This document shows positions 51,246 to 60,477 of a DNA stretch of 64,000 nucleotides, one piece after another. This stretch comes from Neobacillus rhizophilus (lineage in GTDB: Bacteria; Bacillota; Bacilli; Bacillales; Cytobacillaceae). The stretch's first letter is position 1. Every line of letters begins with the position of its first letter. The stretch covers positions 682,001 through 746,000 of the forward strand of contig NZ_JAGYPF010000005.1 in the NCBI RefSeq assembly GCF_018343535.1. Direction: 5' to 3'. The position numbers and the translations under genes were made by a program. The notes under the pieces are model-generated. The model was not told where the DNA came from, ran no database searches, and saw only the letters and a program-made list of their open reading frames with translations.

Positions 51246-53090
51246 TTATCCTTTTTTTTGTGAATTTTGTTTTAACACTTCCAGTACAGGTGCGTAGGGC
51301 TGAATGGATTTTGTTTGGAAATAACTTTTAAAGGGGTCTCCAAACTGCCTAATCCTTTCTAAAGCATAGTCCAATGTAAACATCCTAGGGTCAAGCTTTT
51401 CGTCTACTTCCTCCCAAAAAAGCGGTGTAGCAACCCCGCCATGCTCGTTCCCACGCATCGAATACGGAGCAACTATCGTTTTCCCTTCCCCATGCTGGAC
51501 ATAATCCACATATAACCTGTTTCCTCGTTTCTTTTTCATTCTTTCGATCGTAAAGGAATCGGGGTCTTTTGAAATCAAATAATCGGCGATAAAGCTCGTA
51601 AACAATCTTGTGTCATCATAGCTGAATTCATCTTCGGGCAATGGAAGATAAATTTGCAGCCCCTTATTACCAGAGGTTTTGATAAACCCGATCAAGTTTA
51701 ACTGATCAAGAACCTCTTTTATTAATAAAGCGGCCTTTATTGCCAAATGAAATTCATCCTGTGATGGAGGATCTAAGTCAAACACAATTTCACTTGGCCC
51801 CTTGCTGACGGTAGTTTGAAATGGCACATGAAACTCAATGGCAAGCTGGTTTCCAAGCCATATCAAGGTTTTTAAGTTATTGCAGAGAATATAATCAATG
51901 TCATCAGCTGTATGGGTATGGACAAAATCCGGAGCATAATCCGGACAATTCTTTTGATAAAATGCTTCCCCAAACATCCCGTGCGGAAAGCGAATGACGG
52001 TAAGTAAGCGATTTTTTAAAAATGGCAGCATATACGGGGAAATTTCCCTTAAATACAAAATATAATCAGCTTTCCTGATATTGAACTTGTCCCACAGCGG
52101 CTTATCAGGATGAGTGATTTCAAGGTCTTCAGGCAGATTTTTTTGCTGAAAAATAAATTTGTCATAGGTGCAGTCCTCAGGTGCCAAATCAAATCTGAAA
52201 TGGTCAAAATGGGGCTCGCGAAGCTGGTTTTCATAAAGCTCCAAATATTTCACTTCCAGGCAGATGGCAGGCTCTACATAAATAAATTGGGTATCCTCTT
52301 TGACCATATTTTGTTTTAGGATTTGCCCAAGGGCCTGTTTTTCATCCGGTTTAAAGCCAAACAAAACTTGTCCTACCCCGTAAATGGAGTCATCCTTATA
52401 GACCCCCAAATAAAAATAGCCATTTGTTTTATCATAGGAGGTGACAAAGCAGCTGACATATTTCCAATTTTTATACTTTAGCCATTGTAAAGACCGCTTT
52501 CCTTCCTCCCAAATACTTGAGGCCTGTTTAGCTACGATCCCTTCACCGTCGTATAGTACCACTTTTTCCCATATCTCATTAAAATCCTCATAGGCCATAA
52601 CAGGCTGCAGCAGCTGCTTATTATATGGGTCAGCATTCAATTCCAGCCCTGTTTTTTTAAATAATTTGCTCAGTTCTTCTTTTCTTTTTAAAAATTCAAG
52701 GCTATACATCGGCTTCCCATTTTGGACTAATAAATCGAAAATCATCAAGCGGCAGGGGGAATTTTTTGCTTGCTCTTCTATTTTTTTCGCTGCCTTTAAA
52801 CGGCCGCGAATTTGAATGGCTGAAAAATTGGCTTTATAGGGATTTTCAAGGGAAACAAGTTCACCATCGAGTCGTAGCGGCAGAAATGGTTTAAATTCAT
52901 TTTCATGCTGTAATAAAAAATCCTCTATTTCCGGAAATTGTGGTAATAAGGATTTCCCATTGCGGCTTGTCAATTCGATCCCGTTTGAATCCCAATCAAG
53001 AATGGCTCGAAATCCATCATATTTTACTTCGAAGAGCCAGTCTTTCTGAACAGGCTGAGCAAAAGTCAGCGTGGGGAGCATTGGTTTCAT
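51246..53090 (-). CDS. ligD: bacterial NHEJ DNA ligase D (ligase-polymerase)
   Basis: 614 residues. The ATP-dependent ligase comes first: nucleotidyl Lys 23 in FEVKYDGFRA, LRLDGELV and LQWLKYKNWK. The primase-polymerase domain follows (about 320-600), with FDLDPPSQDEF and TSGNKGLQIYLP. There is no 3'-phosphoesterase domain, as in B. subtilis LigD. Joins double-strand breaks with Ku, mainly useful in spores. Divergent from ku. Confidence 0.95.
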   Translation of the reverse strand: MKPMLPTLTFAQPVQKDWLFEVKYDGFRAILDWDSNGIELTSRNGKSLLPQFPEIEDFLLQHENEFKPFLPLRLDGELVSLENPYKANFSAIQIRGRLKAAKKIEEQAKNSPCRLMIFDLLVQNGKPMYSLEFLKRKEELSKLFKKTGLELNADPYNKQLLQPVMAYEDFNEIWEKVVLYDGEGIVAKQASSIWEEGKRSLQWLKYKNWKYVSCFVTSYDKTNGYFYLGVYKDDSIYGVGQVLFGFKPDEKQALGQILKQNMVKEDTQFIYVEPAICLEVKYLELYENQLREPHFDHFRFDLAPEDCTYDKFIFQQKNLPEDLEITHPDKPLWDKFNIRKADYILYLREISPYMLPFLKNRLLTVIRFPHGMFGEAFYQKNCPDYAPDFVHTHTADDIDYILCNNLKTLIWLGNQLAIEFHVPFQTTVSKGPSEIVFDLDPPSQDEFHLAIKAALLIKEVLDQLNLIGFIKTSGNKGLQIYLPLPEDEFSYDDTRLFTSFIADYLISKDPDSFTIERMKKKRGNRLYVDYVQHGEGKTIVAPYSMRGNEHGGVATPLFWEEVDEKLDPRMFTLDYALERIRQFGDPFKSYFQTKSIQPYAPVLEVLKQNSQKKG

Positions 53091-53168
53091 GGAAAATGCC
53101 CTTTCTTTTTTCAGCTAATTAGAAAGTATAAACTTTTTATCGAAAGCTTTATACTTTCTTAACGCATC

Positions 53169-53226
53169 AATTCAACTACGCCTCTGTCTTCGTCCTGGCG
53201 GACTCGCCAATCGGCGAGTTTTCATT
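53169..53226. repeat. 58-bp terminator-bearing repeat, copy 1
   Basis: AATTCAACTACGCCTC at the left, CGTCCT in the middle and GGACTCGCCAATCGGCGAG then TTTTCATT at the right. CTCGCC/GGCGAG forms a hairpin with T-run. About 85% identical to 60420-60477. Lies in the ligD-ku intergenic region. Confidence 0.8.
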
Positions 53227-53330
53227 ATTATATTGGCTGAAAAATAAACCTTTCATCCATTTCCATTTGTTTTTAGGAATGTTAGCTCAGAGAAATCAAA
53301 AAATAATAACAAAAAGATTGGAGACACGTT

Positions 53331-54167
53331 ATGCATACAATGTGGAAAGGCAGTATCAGCTTCGGGCTTGTTAACATTCCTATCAAGCTTCATACGGCAA
53401 CTGAAGATAAGGATATCAAGCTGCGTACACTGCATAAGAAATGTCACGCCCCGATTAAATATGAAAAAGTATGTACTGTTTGTGAAGAAGAGGTTAAACC
53501 AGAAGAGATTGTAAGGGCGTATGAATATACGAAAGGAAAATTTGTTGTTCTTGATGAGGAAGATCTAGAAAAACTGCGGAAAGAAAATGAAGAAAAGGCT
53601 GTTGAAATTATTGACTTTGTCAAAATTGAAGAAATTGACCCAATTTACTTTGAGAGAAGTTATTATATGTCTCCAAATGAGGGAGGAGGTAAGGCCTATT
53701 CTCTTTTGCGAAAGGCATTAGAGGAATCCCAGAAGGTAGGGATAGCTAAAATTGTGATAAGATCGAAGGAACAGCTTGCGGTTATTCGCGTCTACGAGAA
53801 CACATTAGTCATGGAAACCATTCATTTTCCCGATGAAGTTCGTAAGGCTGCGGATGTTCCGAATGTGCCTTCAGAAGATAAGGTAACGAAAAAGGAATTG
53901 GATACAGCTATTTTGCTAATTGACCAATTAACATCCGAATTTGAGCCGGAAAAATACACGGATGAATATCGAACTGCCTTGCTGGAATTAATCGAATCAA
54001 AACGCCAAGGAAAAGACACAGTAACCGCCGCAACGAAGGAAGTTGCGACGAATGTGACCGATTTAATGGCGGCCCTTCAGGCCTCAATTGATCGTACCAA
54101 GCCGAATAAGGCTGCTGCAGCTCCTCCAAGAAAGAAGGCAGCGACAAAAGTCAAAAAAGAAGCATAA
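53331..54167 (+). CDS. ku: Ku protein for non-homologous end joining
   Basis: 278 residues. Bacterial Ku core: MWKGSISFGLVNIPIKLHTAT (abbreviated WKGSISFGLVNIPIKL), the CHAPIKYEKVCTVCEEEV loop, and the dimerisation arm to about residue 250, then a basic Ala/Lys tail (RKKAATKVKKEA) for DNA or LigD contact. Binds broken ends and recruits LigD. Transcribed away from ligD; no clear sigma-G promoter was identified. Confidence 0.96.
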   Translation: MHTMWKGSISFGLVNIPIKLHTATEDKDIKLRTLHKKCHAPIKYEKVCTVCEEEVKPEEIVRAYEYTKGKFVVLDEEDLEKLRKENEEKAVEIIDFVKIEEIDPIYFERSYYMSPNEGGGKAYSLLRKALEESQKVGIAKIVIRSKEQLAVIRVYENTLVMETIHFPDEVRKAADVPNVPSEDKVTKKELDTAILLIDQLTSEFEPEKYTDEYRTALLELIESKRQGKDTVTAATKEVATNVTDLMAALQASIDRTKPNKAAAAPPRKKAATKVKKEA

Positions 54168-54176
54168 CAACAAGGA

Positions 54177-54202
54177 AAAGCAGGGGAGTCCCCTGCTTTA
54201 TT
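54177..54202. terminator. bidirectional terminator after ku
   Basis: AAAGCAGGGGA/TCCCCTGCTTT perfect inverted repeat with a tiny loop; shared with the leftward DUF6509 gene. Confidence 0.85.
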
Positions 54203-54485
54203 CTTCTCTAATTATACTCTGGCAGTAGTCAAAAACTAATTGCTCTTCATCCTCTTCAAGAGCAAAATCAAATACTTTCTCGCTCCCTTTTTCAAAAAAA
54301 TGATAATTGGAGATTTTTGTTCCGCTCTCGTCCACTACAAAAAGGACCCGGAGTCCAACCCCTTTATCAGAAAAGAGTTCATCCTCTTCATCTATATCAA
54401 GGTCAAGAAAAATTTCGTAACGGTCCCCCGATAATAAACCAAATGGATCTTCCAATTTTTCTACTGTATGATCCGTAATATTCAA
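54198..54485 (-). CDS. DUF6509-like small acidic protein
   Basis: 95 residues from a TTG start behind AAAGGATG. Acidic, soluble; TVEKLEDPFGLLSGDRYEIFLDLDI, abbreviated EDPFGLLSGDRYEIFLDL, and VVDESGTKISNYHFFEKGSEK. It looks like the DUF6509 family of Bacillus proteins; function unknown. Confidence 0.7.
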   Translation of the reverse strand: MNITDHTVEKLEDPFGLLSGDRYEIFLDLDIDEEDELFSDKGVGLRVLFVVDESGTKISNYHFFEKGSEKVFDFALEEDEEQLVFDYCQSIIREE

Positions 54486-54546
54486 CTATATCATCCTTTG
54501 CATAAATTATTGACTTTATTATTATGACATATTTTGAATCAATAAG

Positions 54547-54575
54547 AAAACGCCAGAAACCTCTGGCGTTTTTTA
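54547..54575. terminator. terminator of the tRNA pair
   Basis: AACGCCAGA/TCTGGCGTT with a 4-nt loop and A/T-rich flanks on both sides; it lies just past the 3' end of the leftward tRNA genes. Confidence 0.85.
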
Positions 54576-54586
54576 AGTCCTATGTA

Positions 54587-54678
54587 TGGCGGAGAAGGTG
54601 AGATTCGAACTCACGCAACGGTTGCCCGTCCTAACGCATTTCGAGTGCGCCCCCTTATAACCACTTGGGTACTCCTCC
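54587..54678 (-). tRNA. tRNA-Ser (anticodon CGA)
   Basis: Class II tRNA: acceptor GGAGGAG/CTTCTCC, anticodon loop with CGA, long variable arm (GACGGGCAACCGTT), T arm GTGAGTTCGAATCTCAC, and encoded 3' GCCA. Reads UCG codons. Confidence 0.95.
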
Positions 54679-54686
54679 AAATCATT

Positions 54687-54760
54687 TGGAGCGGGTGAGG
54701 GGAATCGAACCCCCGCCGTCAGCTTGGGAAGCTGAAATTCTACCATTAAACCACACCCGC
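54687..54760 (-). tRNA. tRNA-Gly (anticodon CCC)
   Basis: Acceptor GCGGGTG/CACCCGC, anticodon loop TTCCCAA, T arm CGGGGGTTCGATTCCCC, and encoded TCCA end. Reads GGG codons. It lies 8 nt upstream of tRNA-Ser in the same transcript. Confidence 0.95.
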
Positions 54761-54833
54761 ATAATTAAAGACAAAATAATTATAGCATAATACTAATAAA
54801 AGTGGTAGAAAAAAATTTAATGAAATCTAAAAT

Positions 54834-54938
54834 ATGAATGATTTTGGAAGAGTTTTTTATTCTCCTACTAACAATCAGTCAAAACATGAATGTTTTTGAT
54901 AGAAAATGATTGATTTTTGCAATCGGTTTCAGTATTAT
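54834..54938 (+). promoter_or_regulatory. fru operon promoter with direct repeats (candidate FruR operators)
   Basis: The promoter TTGATT (54910-54915), 17 nt, TATTAT (54933-54938) is close to sigma-A consensus. Three direct copies of ATGAATGATTTTG-like sequence start at 54834, 54886 and 54906; the last overlaps the -35. DeoR-type fructose repressors bind such direct repeats. Confidence 0.65.
54917..54931 (+). promoter_or_regulatory. cre site (CcpA catabolite control)
   Basis: TTGCAATCGGTTTCA fits WTGNAANCGNWNNCW at every fixed position. It lies between -35 and -10 of the fru promoter, a position that predicts CcpA repression in glucose. Confidence 0.8.
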
Positions 54939-54971
54939 TAAACATAACAATAAAAAATAGGTGGTGATGAC

Positions 54972-55721
54972 TTGTTAACTCCTGAACGTCATCGGCTTAT
55001 TCTACAATTATTAAAGGAAAAGGGTATTGTTAAAATCCAGGAAATCATGGAGCTGACGTGTTCCTCCGAATCAACGATCCGTAGGGATTTATCCCAGCTT
55101 GAGGAGCAAAAGTTTTTAAAAAGAATCCATGGTGGTGCATCAAGGCTGCAGGGTAAACTCCAGGAGCCGAGCATGATAGAGAAATCCTCCAAAAACCTTC
55201 ATGAAAAACAGCTGATTGCAAAATATGCGGCTGGTTTAGTGGAAGAAGGGGATTGTATTTATTTAGATGCAGGGTCAACCATTTTTGAAATGATTGATAG
55301 CCTGCCAAACGATATTGTCGTGGTAACTAATGGTTTTATGCATTTGCCGGGCTTATTAAATAAAGGTATTTCTACTTTCTTAATTGGCGGGTTGGCAAAA
55401 CAAAAAACAAATGCCTTAATTGGCCGGGGGGCCTTAGAAAGCCTTGAATTTTACCGTTTTGACAAATGCTTTATGGGTGTAAATGGCATTCATCCACAAT
55501 TCGGTTTTACTACCCCAGACCAAGAAGAAGCAATGGTAAAGCAAAAAGCGCTTTTCTTATCAAGGGAGGCTTTTGTACTGGCAGACAGTACTAAGTTTTC
55601 GGAAATATCATTTGCCAAAATTGCCGATATTCATGAAGCCTCGATTATTACAAATGATTTAGAAGATGAAATTGGACATCAATATTTAAATAGAACCACA
55701 ATAAAGGTCGTGACAGCATGA
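54972..55721 (+). CDS. fruR: DeoR-family fructose operon repressor FruR
   Basis: 249 residues from a TTG start after AGGTGGTGATGA. N-terminal DeoR helix-turn-helix (IVKIQEIMELTCSSESTIRRDL, abbreviated SSESTIRRDLSQLEEQ) and a C-terminal phosphosugar-sensing domain (YLDAGSTIFEMID, VVTNGFMHLP, GVNGIHPQFGFTTPDQEE). It should sense fructose-1-phosphate. Overlaps fruK by 4 nt. Confidence 0.93.
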   Translation: MLTPERHRLILQLLKEKGIVKIQEIMELTCSSESTIRRDLSQLEEQKFLKRIHGGASRLQGKLQEPSMIEKSSKNLHEKQLIAKYAAGLVEEGDCIYLDAGSTIFEMIDSLPNDIVVVTNGFMHLPGLLNKGISTFLIGGLAKQKTNALIGRGALESLEFYRFDKCFMGVNGIHPQFGFTTPDQEEAMVKQKALFLSREAFVLADSTKFSEISFAKIADIHEASIITNDLEDEIGHQYLNRTTIKVVTA

Positions 55722-56632
55722 TTTACACATTAACGTTAAACCCTTCGGTTGACTATATTGTGAAACTTGACAGCTTTCAGTTGGGAGCATTACATCGGAC
55801 TGAGAATGAAGCAAAATTTCCCGGAGGAAAGGGAATTAATGTTTCAAGAGTTTTAAAGCAAATGGAAACGAACAGTAAGGCGCTCGGGTTTATCGGCGGC
55901 TTTACCGGAGCATATATTGAGCAATTTCTTGAAACAGAAAATATAGAAACAGATTTTGTGAAGGTCGTAGAGGACTCTAGAATCAATATTAAGCTTAAAA
56001 CAGGCCAGGAATCAGAAATTAATGCAAAAGGACCGGATATATCAGAGGCTGCTTTCAGCTTGCTGAAGGATAAAATTCGCCAATTAAACGCTGACGATTT
56101 ATTGGTTTTGGCAGGAAGCATACCAGGCTCACTTCCAAAAACAACATATGAAGAGCTGGTTAAAATCTGTAAAGAAACCGGAGCACAATTTGTTGTTGAT
56201 GCGGAAGGGGACTTATTGAAAAAAGTCCTAAAATATAAGCCGTTTTTAATTAAACCAAACCATCACGAGCTAGGAGAACTGTTTGATACTTTAATATCAA
56301 GCCCTGAGGAAGTCATCCAGTTTGGGAAAAAGCTTGTCTCGATGGGAGCTGAAAATGTCATTGTTTCATTGGCCGACCAAGGAGCAGTTTTTATTAATAA
56401 GGATAGTACGCTGCTCGCCAATGTTCCAAAAGGTAAGGTTAAAAACTCGGTCGGGGCCGGGGATTCCATGGTGGCAGGGTTTTTGGCTGCTTACGAAAGA
56501 ACAGGAGATTTAATTGAAGCATTCCGATATAGCGTTGCCTCAGGAAGCGCCACCGCTTTCTCGTTAGGACTTTGTACTAAGGATCAAGTAGCTGAGCTTC
56601 TTCCACAAGTTCAGATAAAGGAAATCAGGTAG
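55718..56632 (+). CDS. fruK: 1-phosphofructokinase
   Basis: 304 residues. Makes fructose-1,6-bisphosphate from PTS-delivered fructose-1-phosphate. PfkB fold: TLNPSVDYIV, GGKGINVSRVL, LAGSIPGSLPKTTY and the anion-hole/catalytic GAGDSMVAGFLA (Asp about 249). ATGA overlap with fruR. Confidence 0.96.
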   Translation: MIYTLTLNPSVDYIVKLDSFQLGALHRTENEAKFPGGKGINVSRVLKQMETNSKALGFIGGFTGAYIEQFLETENIETDFVKVVEDSRINIKLKTGQESEINAKGPDISEAAFSLLKDKIRQLNADDLLVLAGSIPGSLPKTTYEELVKICKETGAQFVVDAEGDLLKKVLKYKPFLIKPNHHELGELFDTLISSPEEVIQFGKKLVSMGAENVIVSLADQGAVFINKDSTLLANVPKGKVKNSVGAGDSMVAGFLAAYERTGDLIEAFRYSVASGSATAFSLGLCTKDQVAELLPQVQIKEIR

Positions 56633-56646
56633 AGGAGACAACCAAA

Positions 56647-58512
56647 ATGAAAATTACTGAATTGCTTACAAAAGATACGATCCTCTTAAATATTGACGGT
56701 AAACAGAAAGATGAAGCGATTGATCAGCTTGTCGATGTATTGCTGAAGGCGGGAAAAATAACAAACCACAATGATTTCAAATCCGCCATTTTAAAAAGAG
56801 AAGGCCAAAGTACAACAGGAATCGGCGACGGAATTGCGATTCCACACGCAAAAACGGCGGCAGTTAAAGAAGCAGCTATTGCCTTTGGTAAATCCGTTGC
56901 CGGTGTTGACTATGAATCGTTGGACGGAAAGCCTGCCCATTTATTCTTCATGATTGCTGCACCAGAAGGGGCTAATAACACTCATCTGGAAGCCCTGGCA
57001 CGTCTGTCCGGATTGTTAATGAAAGCTGAAGTCCGATATGAGTTATTAAAGGCCGCATCTGCGGATGAAATAATAGATATCATCAACCGTTTTGATAAAG
57101 AGGAGAAAGCGGAGGCAACAGTACCTGAAACGAAAAAGAATTCAATTGTAGCAGTGACTGGATGCCCAACCGGTATCGCCCATACTTATATGGCGGCAGA
57201 TTCCTTAAAGGCCAAAGCTGCTGAATTGGGTGTCAATATCAAGGTTGAAACCAACGGTTCTGGCGGCGCCAAAAATGTGTTGACCAAAGAGGAAATTGAA
57301 AATGCAACAGCAATTATTATAGCTGCCGATATCAATGTCGAAATGGAACGGTTTAAAGGAAAACATGTCATACAGACGGCGGTTGCTGATGGCATCCGGC
57401 GTCCGGAGCAATTAATCGAACGAGCTTTAAAAAAGGACGCTCCAGTCTACAATGGCAGCGGCACTGAAGGTACTCAAAAATCAGCGCAAAAAGATTCAAA
57501 AATGGACTTTTACAAGCACTTAATGAACGGTGTGTCAAACATGCTTCCATTTGTTGTTGGGGGTGGAATCCTAATTGCAATCTGCTTTATGTTTGGCTAT
57601 AACTCCTTTAAGCCGGACGATCCATCCTATAATCCGATTGCTGCTGCATTAATGACCATTGGCGGCGACAACGCATTTAAACTGATTGTACCTGTTCTAG
57701 CTGGATTTATTGCCCTCAGCATTGCAGACCGCCCTGGTTTTGCAGCCGGTATGGTTGGCGGTATGATGGCGGCAAACGGCGGCGCGGGCTTCCTAGGCGG
57801 GTTAATTGCCGGATTCTTGGCTGGTTATATTGTTCTACTTCTAAAGAAAGTGTTTGCCGGACTTCCAAAGTCGCTGGAAGGAATCAAAGCAATCTTAATT
57901 TATCCACTTTTAGGGATCGCCATTACTGGATTTATTATGCATTATGTTGTTAACAAACCGGTAGCGTGGTTAAATACAGAGATTACGCATTGGCTGACAG
58001 GTCTTGGGACTGGAAACGCTGTTCTTTTAGGGATTGTATTAGGTTTAATGATGTCGTTTGATATGGGCGGCCCTATTAATAAAGCGGCCTATGTATTCGG
58101 TACAGGCTTGCTGGCGAGTGGCGTTTACGAACCAATGGCTGCGGTAATGGCGGCAGGCATGGTGCCGCCATTAGGAATTGCGATTGCCACTACACTATTT
58201 AAGAATAAGTTTACGACTGAGGAACGAGATGCGGGTAAGGCTTGCTATGTAATGGGATTATCATTTATTACAGAAGGTGCGATTCCATTTGCGGCAGCAG
58301 ACCCATTCCGGGTGATCCCATCCGTTATGGCCGGTTCTGCTGTTGCTGGAGCCCTTTCGATGGCTTTTCATATCGGTTTAAGAGCACCACACGGCGGAAT
58401 CTTCGTAGTGCCGCTAGTTGAAAACAGTGCCCTTATGTATGCTTTGGCCATTCTTATCGGAGCTGTGGTCTCAGCATTATTGATTGGATTCTTGAAAAAA
58501 CCTGTTAAATAA
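56647..58512 (+). CDS. fruA: PTS fructose transporter subunit IIABC
   Basis: 621 residues. IIA (1-145) with the phospho-His in GIAIPHAKT, IIB (about 165-265) with phospho-Cys 173 in GCPTGIAHTYMAAD, and IIC (about 285-621) with about nine spans including GGGILIAICFMFGYN and DMGGPINKAAYVFG. Imports fructose as fructose-1-phosphate. Last gene of fruRKA; the terminator behind it is followed by an intron. Confidence 0.97.
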   Translation: MKITELLTKDTILLNIDGKQKDEAIDQLVDVLLKAGKITNHNDFKSAILKREGQSTTGIGDGIAIPHAKTAAVKEAAIAFGKSVAGVDYESLDGKPAHLFFMIAAPEGANNTHLEALARLSGLLMKAEVRYELLKAASADEIIDIINRFDKEEKAEATVPETKKNSIVAVTGCPTGIAHTYMAADSLKAKAAELGVNIKVETNGSGGAKNVLTKEEIENATAIIIAADINVEMERFKGKHVIQTAVADGIRRPEQLIERALKKDAPVYNGSGTEGTQKSAQKDSKMDFYKHLMNGVSNMLPFVVGGGILIAICFMFGYNSFKPDDPSYNPIAAALMTIGGDNAFKLIVPVLAGFIALSIADRPGFAAGMVGGMMAANGGAGFLGGLIAGFLAGYIVLLLKKVFAGLPKSLEGIKAILIYPLLGIAITGFIMHYVVNKPVAWLNTEITHWLTGLGTGNAVLLGIVLGLMMSFDMGGPINKAAYVFGTGLLASGVYEPMAAVMAAGMVPPLGIAIATTLFKNKFTTEERDAGKACYVMGLSFITEGAIPFAAADPFRVIPSVMAGSAVAGALSMAFHIGLRAPHGGIFVVPLVENSALMYALAILIGAVVSALLIGFLKKPVK

Positions 58513-58514
58513 GG

Positions 58515-58541
58515 AAAAGCCGGCATCTTGCCGGCTTTTAA
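58515..58541 (+). terminator. fru operon terminator and intron landing site
   Basis: AAAAGCCGGC/GCCGGCTTTT with an ATCTT loop, then AATT; the group II intron starts 2-4 nt downstream. Confidence 0.9.
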
Positions 58542-58543
58542 TT

Positions 58544-60396
58544 GTGTGCCAGGCATGGCAACTATCTAGGTGGTGAAAGTCCACTGTGGGGGTACACATC
58601 AACCAACCACTAAGGAAGCGCAAGGTACTTATCGTGAGGTAAGGGCTGGAGGAAGCGTGGAATAAAATCTTGGCTCGACGAACAGAAATCTGATACTAAG
58701 GCTTTACAAAGGGATGAGGCTCCAATTCAAGTCAAAGTCCAAAAGATGTGCGTAACTTTGTAGAGTAAATCAGGCGAGTAAAAGAGGAAAGATTGTTGTC
58801 TTACCCTGGGAGGTCTTGCGGGTGTACAACTAGTACAGTCGAAAAAGGTTAGCCGCAAGAAGTCAGCAGAAGCCATAGTAGTGAAATTAGTTCATGAAGG
58901 GCTGAACAATTTATAGTGTTTCAACGCCACGAATGCATAAGTGACGTACTCCGAATGTGTTAATGGGGAAAGTATGAGCGTATCTCAAAGGATAACCAAA
59001 ATGGAGCTATCACTTATTACGTGAGAGGAAAGGAGAAACGAGTGTGGAACTTTTAGAACAGATTCTAAGCAATCAAAATATGAATGAAGCCTACTTACGT
59101 GTCTATAAAAACAAAGGTGCTAGTGGGATTGATGGAATAACAGTCGATGAACTGAAGCGATATCTGAAAGAGAACAAAGATGAGCTACGTCAGCGCATCA
59201 GAACAAGAAAATACCAACCACAAGCTGCCTTAAGAGTGGAAATCCCAAAAGAAAATGGCAAGATGCGCATGTTGGGAATACCAACAGTAGTGGATAGAGT
59301 AGTTCAACAAGCAATTCATCAAGTTCTCAGTCCGATATTCGAAAAGCAATTCAGCGAATTCAGTTACGGCTTTAGACCAAAAAGAAGCTGTGAGATGGCT
59401 ATTATAAAAAGTTTGGAAATTCTGAATGATGGACACGATTGGGTAGTAGACATTGACCTTGAAAGATTCTTCGATACAGTTCATCATGATAAACTCATGC
59501 GAATTATCGCAAACACAATCGATGATGGTGATGTCATCTCGTTAATCAGAAAATACTTAGTAAGTGGAGTTATGGTAAATGGGAAATATAAAGAGACTCC
59601 CGTCGGGACTCCGCAAGGAGGAAACCTCAGTCCATTATTGAGTAATATTATGTTAAACGAACTAGATAAGGAACTAGAAAGTAGAGGATTGCGTTTCGTT
59701 AGATATGCGGATGACTCCCTAATCTTTGTGAAGAGCGAGCAAGCAGCAAACAGAGTGATGAAATCAATCGTGAGATTTATAGAAGGAAAATTAGGGTTGA
59801 TAGTTAATGCAGAAAAGAGTAAAATCTCTCGCCCTAAAGAGTTAAAATTCTTAGGATTTGGATACTACTATGACTTCAAAACTGAGAGATACCAAGTGAA
59901 ACCTCACCCAAAGTCATTACAGAAATTTCAAAGAAAGCTACGACAACTTACAAAACGAAACGGGAGCGTCTCTCTAGATTTCAGAATTCTTAAGCTTAAA
60001 CAAGTCATTTTTGGATGGGTGAACTACTTTAGAATTGCAAACATGAGAAAAGCAATGACCCAAATAGATATGAAATTACGCTCAAGAATAAGAGTAATCA
60101 TTTGGAAACAATGGAAAGTTCCTAGAAAACAAATCAAGTCGCTAATCCAACTAGGTATACCCGAAGAAGAAGCAAAAGGATTAACGTTCTGCCGGAAAGG
60201 TTACCGGTATATCGGGTTATCGAAAGTTGTTCAAAGAGCAATCTCAAACAAAAGACTAAAGCAGAGGGGGATACCCTCTGCTCTTGAACGTTACTTAAAA
60301 GTACACACTGTAATATAAATTGAAACGCCGTATACGCGATCCGTTCGTACGGTGTTGTGAGAGGGGCGAAAATAAACTGCTTTATTTTCCCTCTAC
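58544..60396 (+). mobile_element. group II intron, class IIC-like
   Basis: Begins GTGTGCC, a group II 5' end, directly past the fruA terminator, the hallmark insertion site of class C introns. It encodes a reverse transcriptase without an endonuclease domain. Domain V is visible at about 60324-60357 (AACGCCGTATACG, loop GATCCGTTCGTA, CGGTGTT) with a CGC triad, and domain VI at 60360-60396 (GAGGGG...CCCTCTAC). The 3' end is approximate. The first 500 nt are structured RNA domains I-III with no gene. Confidence 0.88.
59044..60318 (+). CDS. ltrA: group II intron reverse transcriptase/maturase
   Basis: 424 residues from GTG 59044 behind AAAGGAG, in intron domain IV. RT blocks SGIDGITVDEL, VDIDLERFFDTV, TPQGGNLSPLLSN and the catalytic YADD (221), followed by the maturase X domain (QLTKRNGSVSLDFRILKLKQ). 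It ends without an HNH endonuclease, as in class C. The protein appears intact, so the intron may be active. Confidence 0.95.
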   Translation: MELLEQILSNQNMNEAYLRVYKNKGASGIDGITVDELKRYLKENKDELRQRIRTRKYQPQAALRVEIPKENGKMRMLGIPTVVDRVVQQAIHQVLSPIFEKQFSEFSYGFRPKRSCEMAIIKSLEILNDGHDWVVDIDLERFFDTVHHDKLMRIIANTIDDGDVISLIRKYLVSGVMVNGKYKETPVGTPQGGNLSPLLSNIMLNELDKELESRGLRFVRYADDSLIFVKSEQAANRVMKSIVRFIEGKLGLIVNAEKSKISRPKELKFLGFGYYYDFKTERYQVKPHPKSLQKFQRKLRQLTKRNGSVSLDFRILKLKQVIFGWVNYFRIANMRKAMTQIDMKLRSRIRVIIWKQWKVPRKQIKSLIQLGIPEEEAKGLTFCRKGYRYIGLSKVVQRAISNKRLKQRGIPSALERYLKVHTVI

Positions 60397-60419
60397 TCGA
60401 TTGCTAATAGGTAAGCATA

Positions 60420-60477
60420 AATTCAACTACGCCTCATGAACCGTCCTATCGGACTCGCCAATCGGCGAGTTTTCATT
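60420..60477. repeat. 58-bp terminator-bearing repeat, copy 2
   Basis: Same length and layout as 53169-53226; differs mainly in six bases after GCCTC. Its CTCGCC/GGCGAG hairpin with T-run lies between the intron and the MFS gene and overlaps the MFS stop codon. Confidence 0.8.

Noticed and set aside
51246..54167. ku-ligD as a phage or defence module
   Set aside because: Standard Bacillus NHEJ pair with usual domains; no defence genes nearby.
58544..60396. Reverse transcriptase considered as a retron or DGR
   Set aside because: It has a group II maturase X domain and intron RNA domains V/VI; no retron ncRNA or template/variable repeats were seen.
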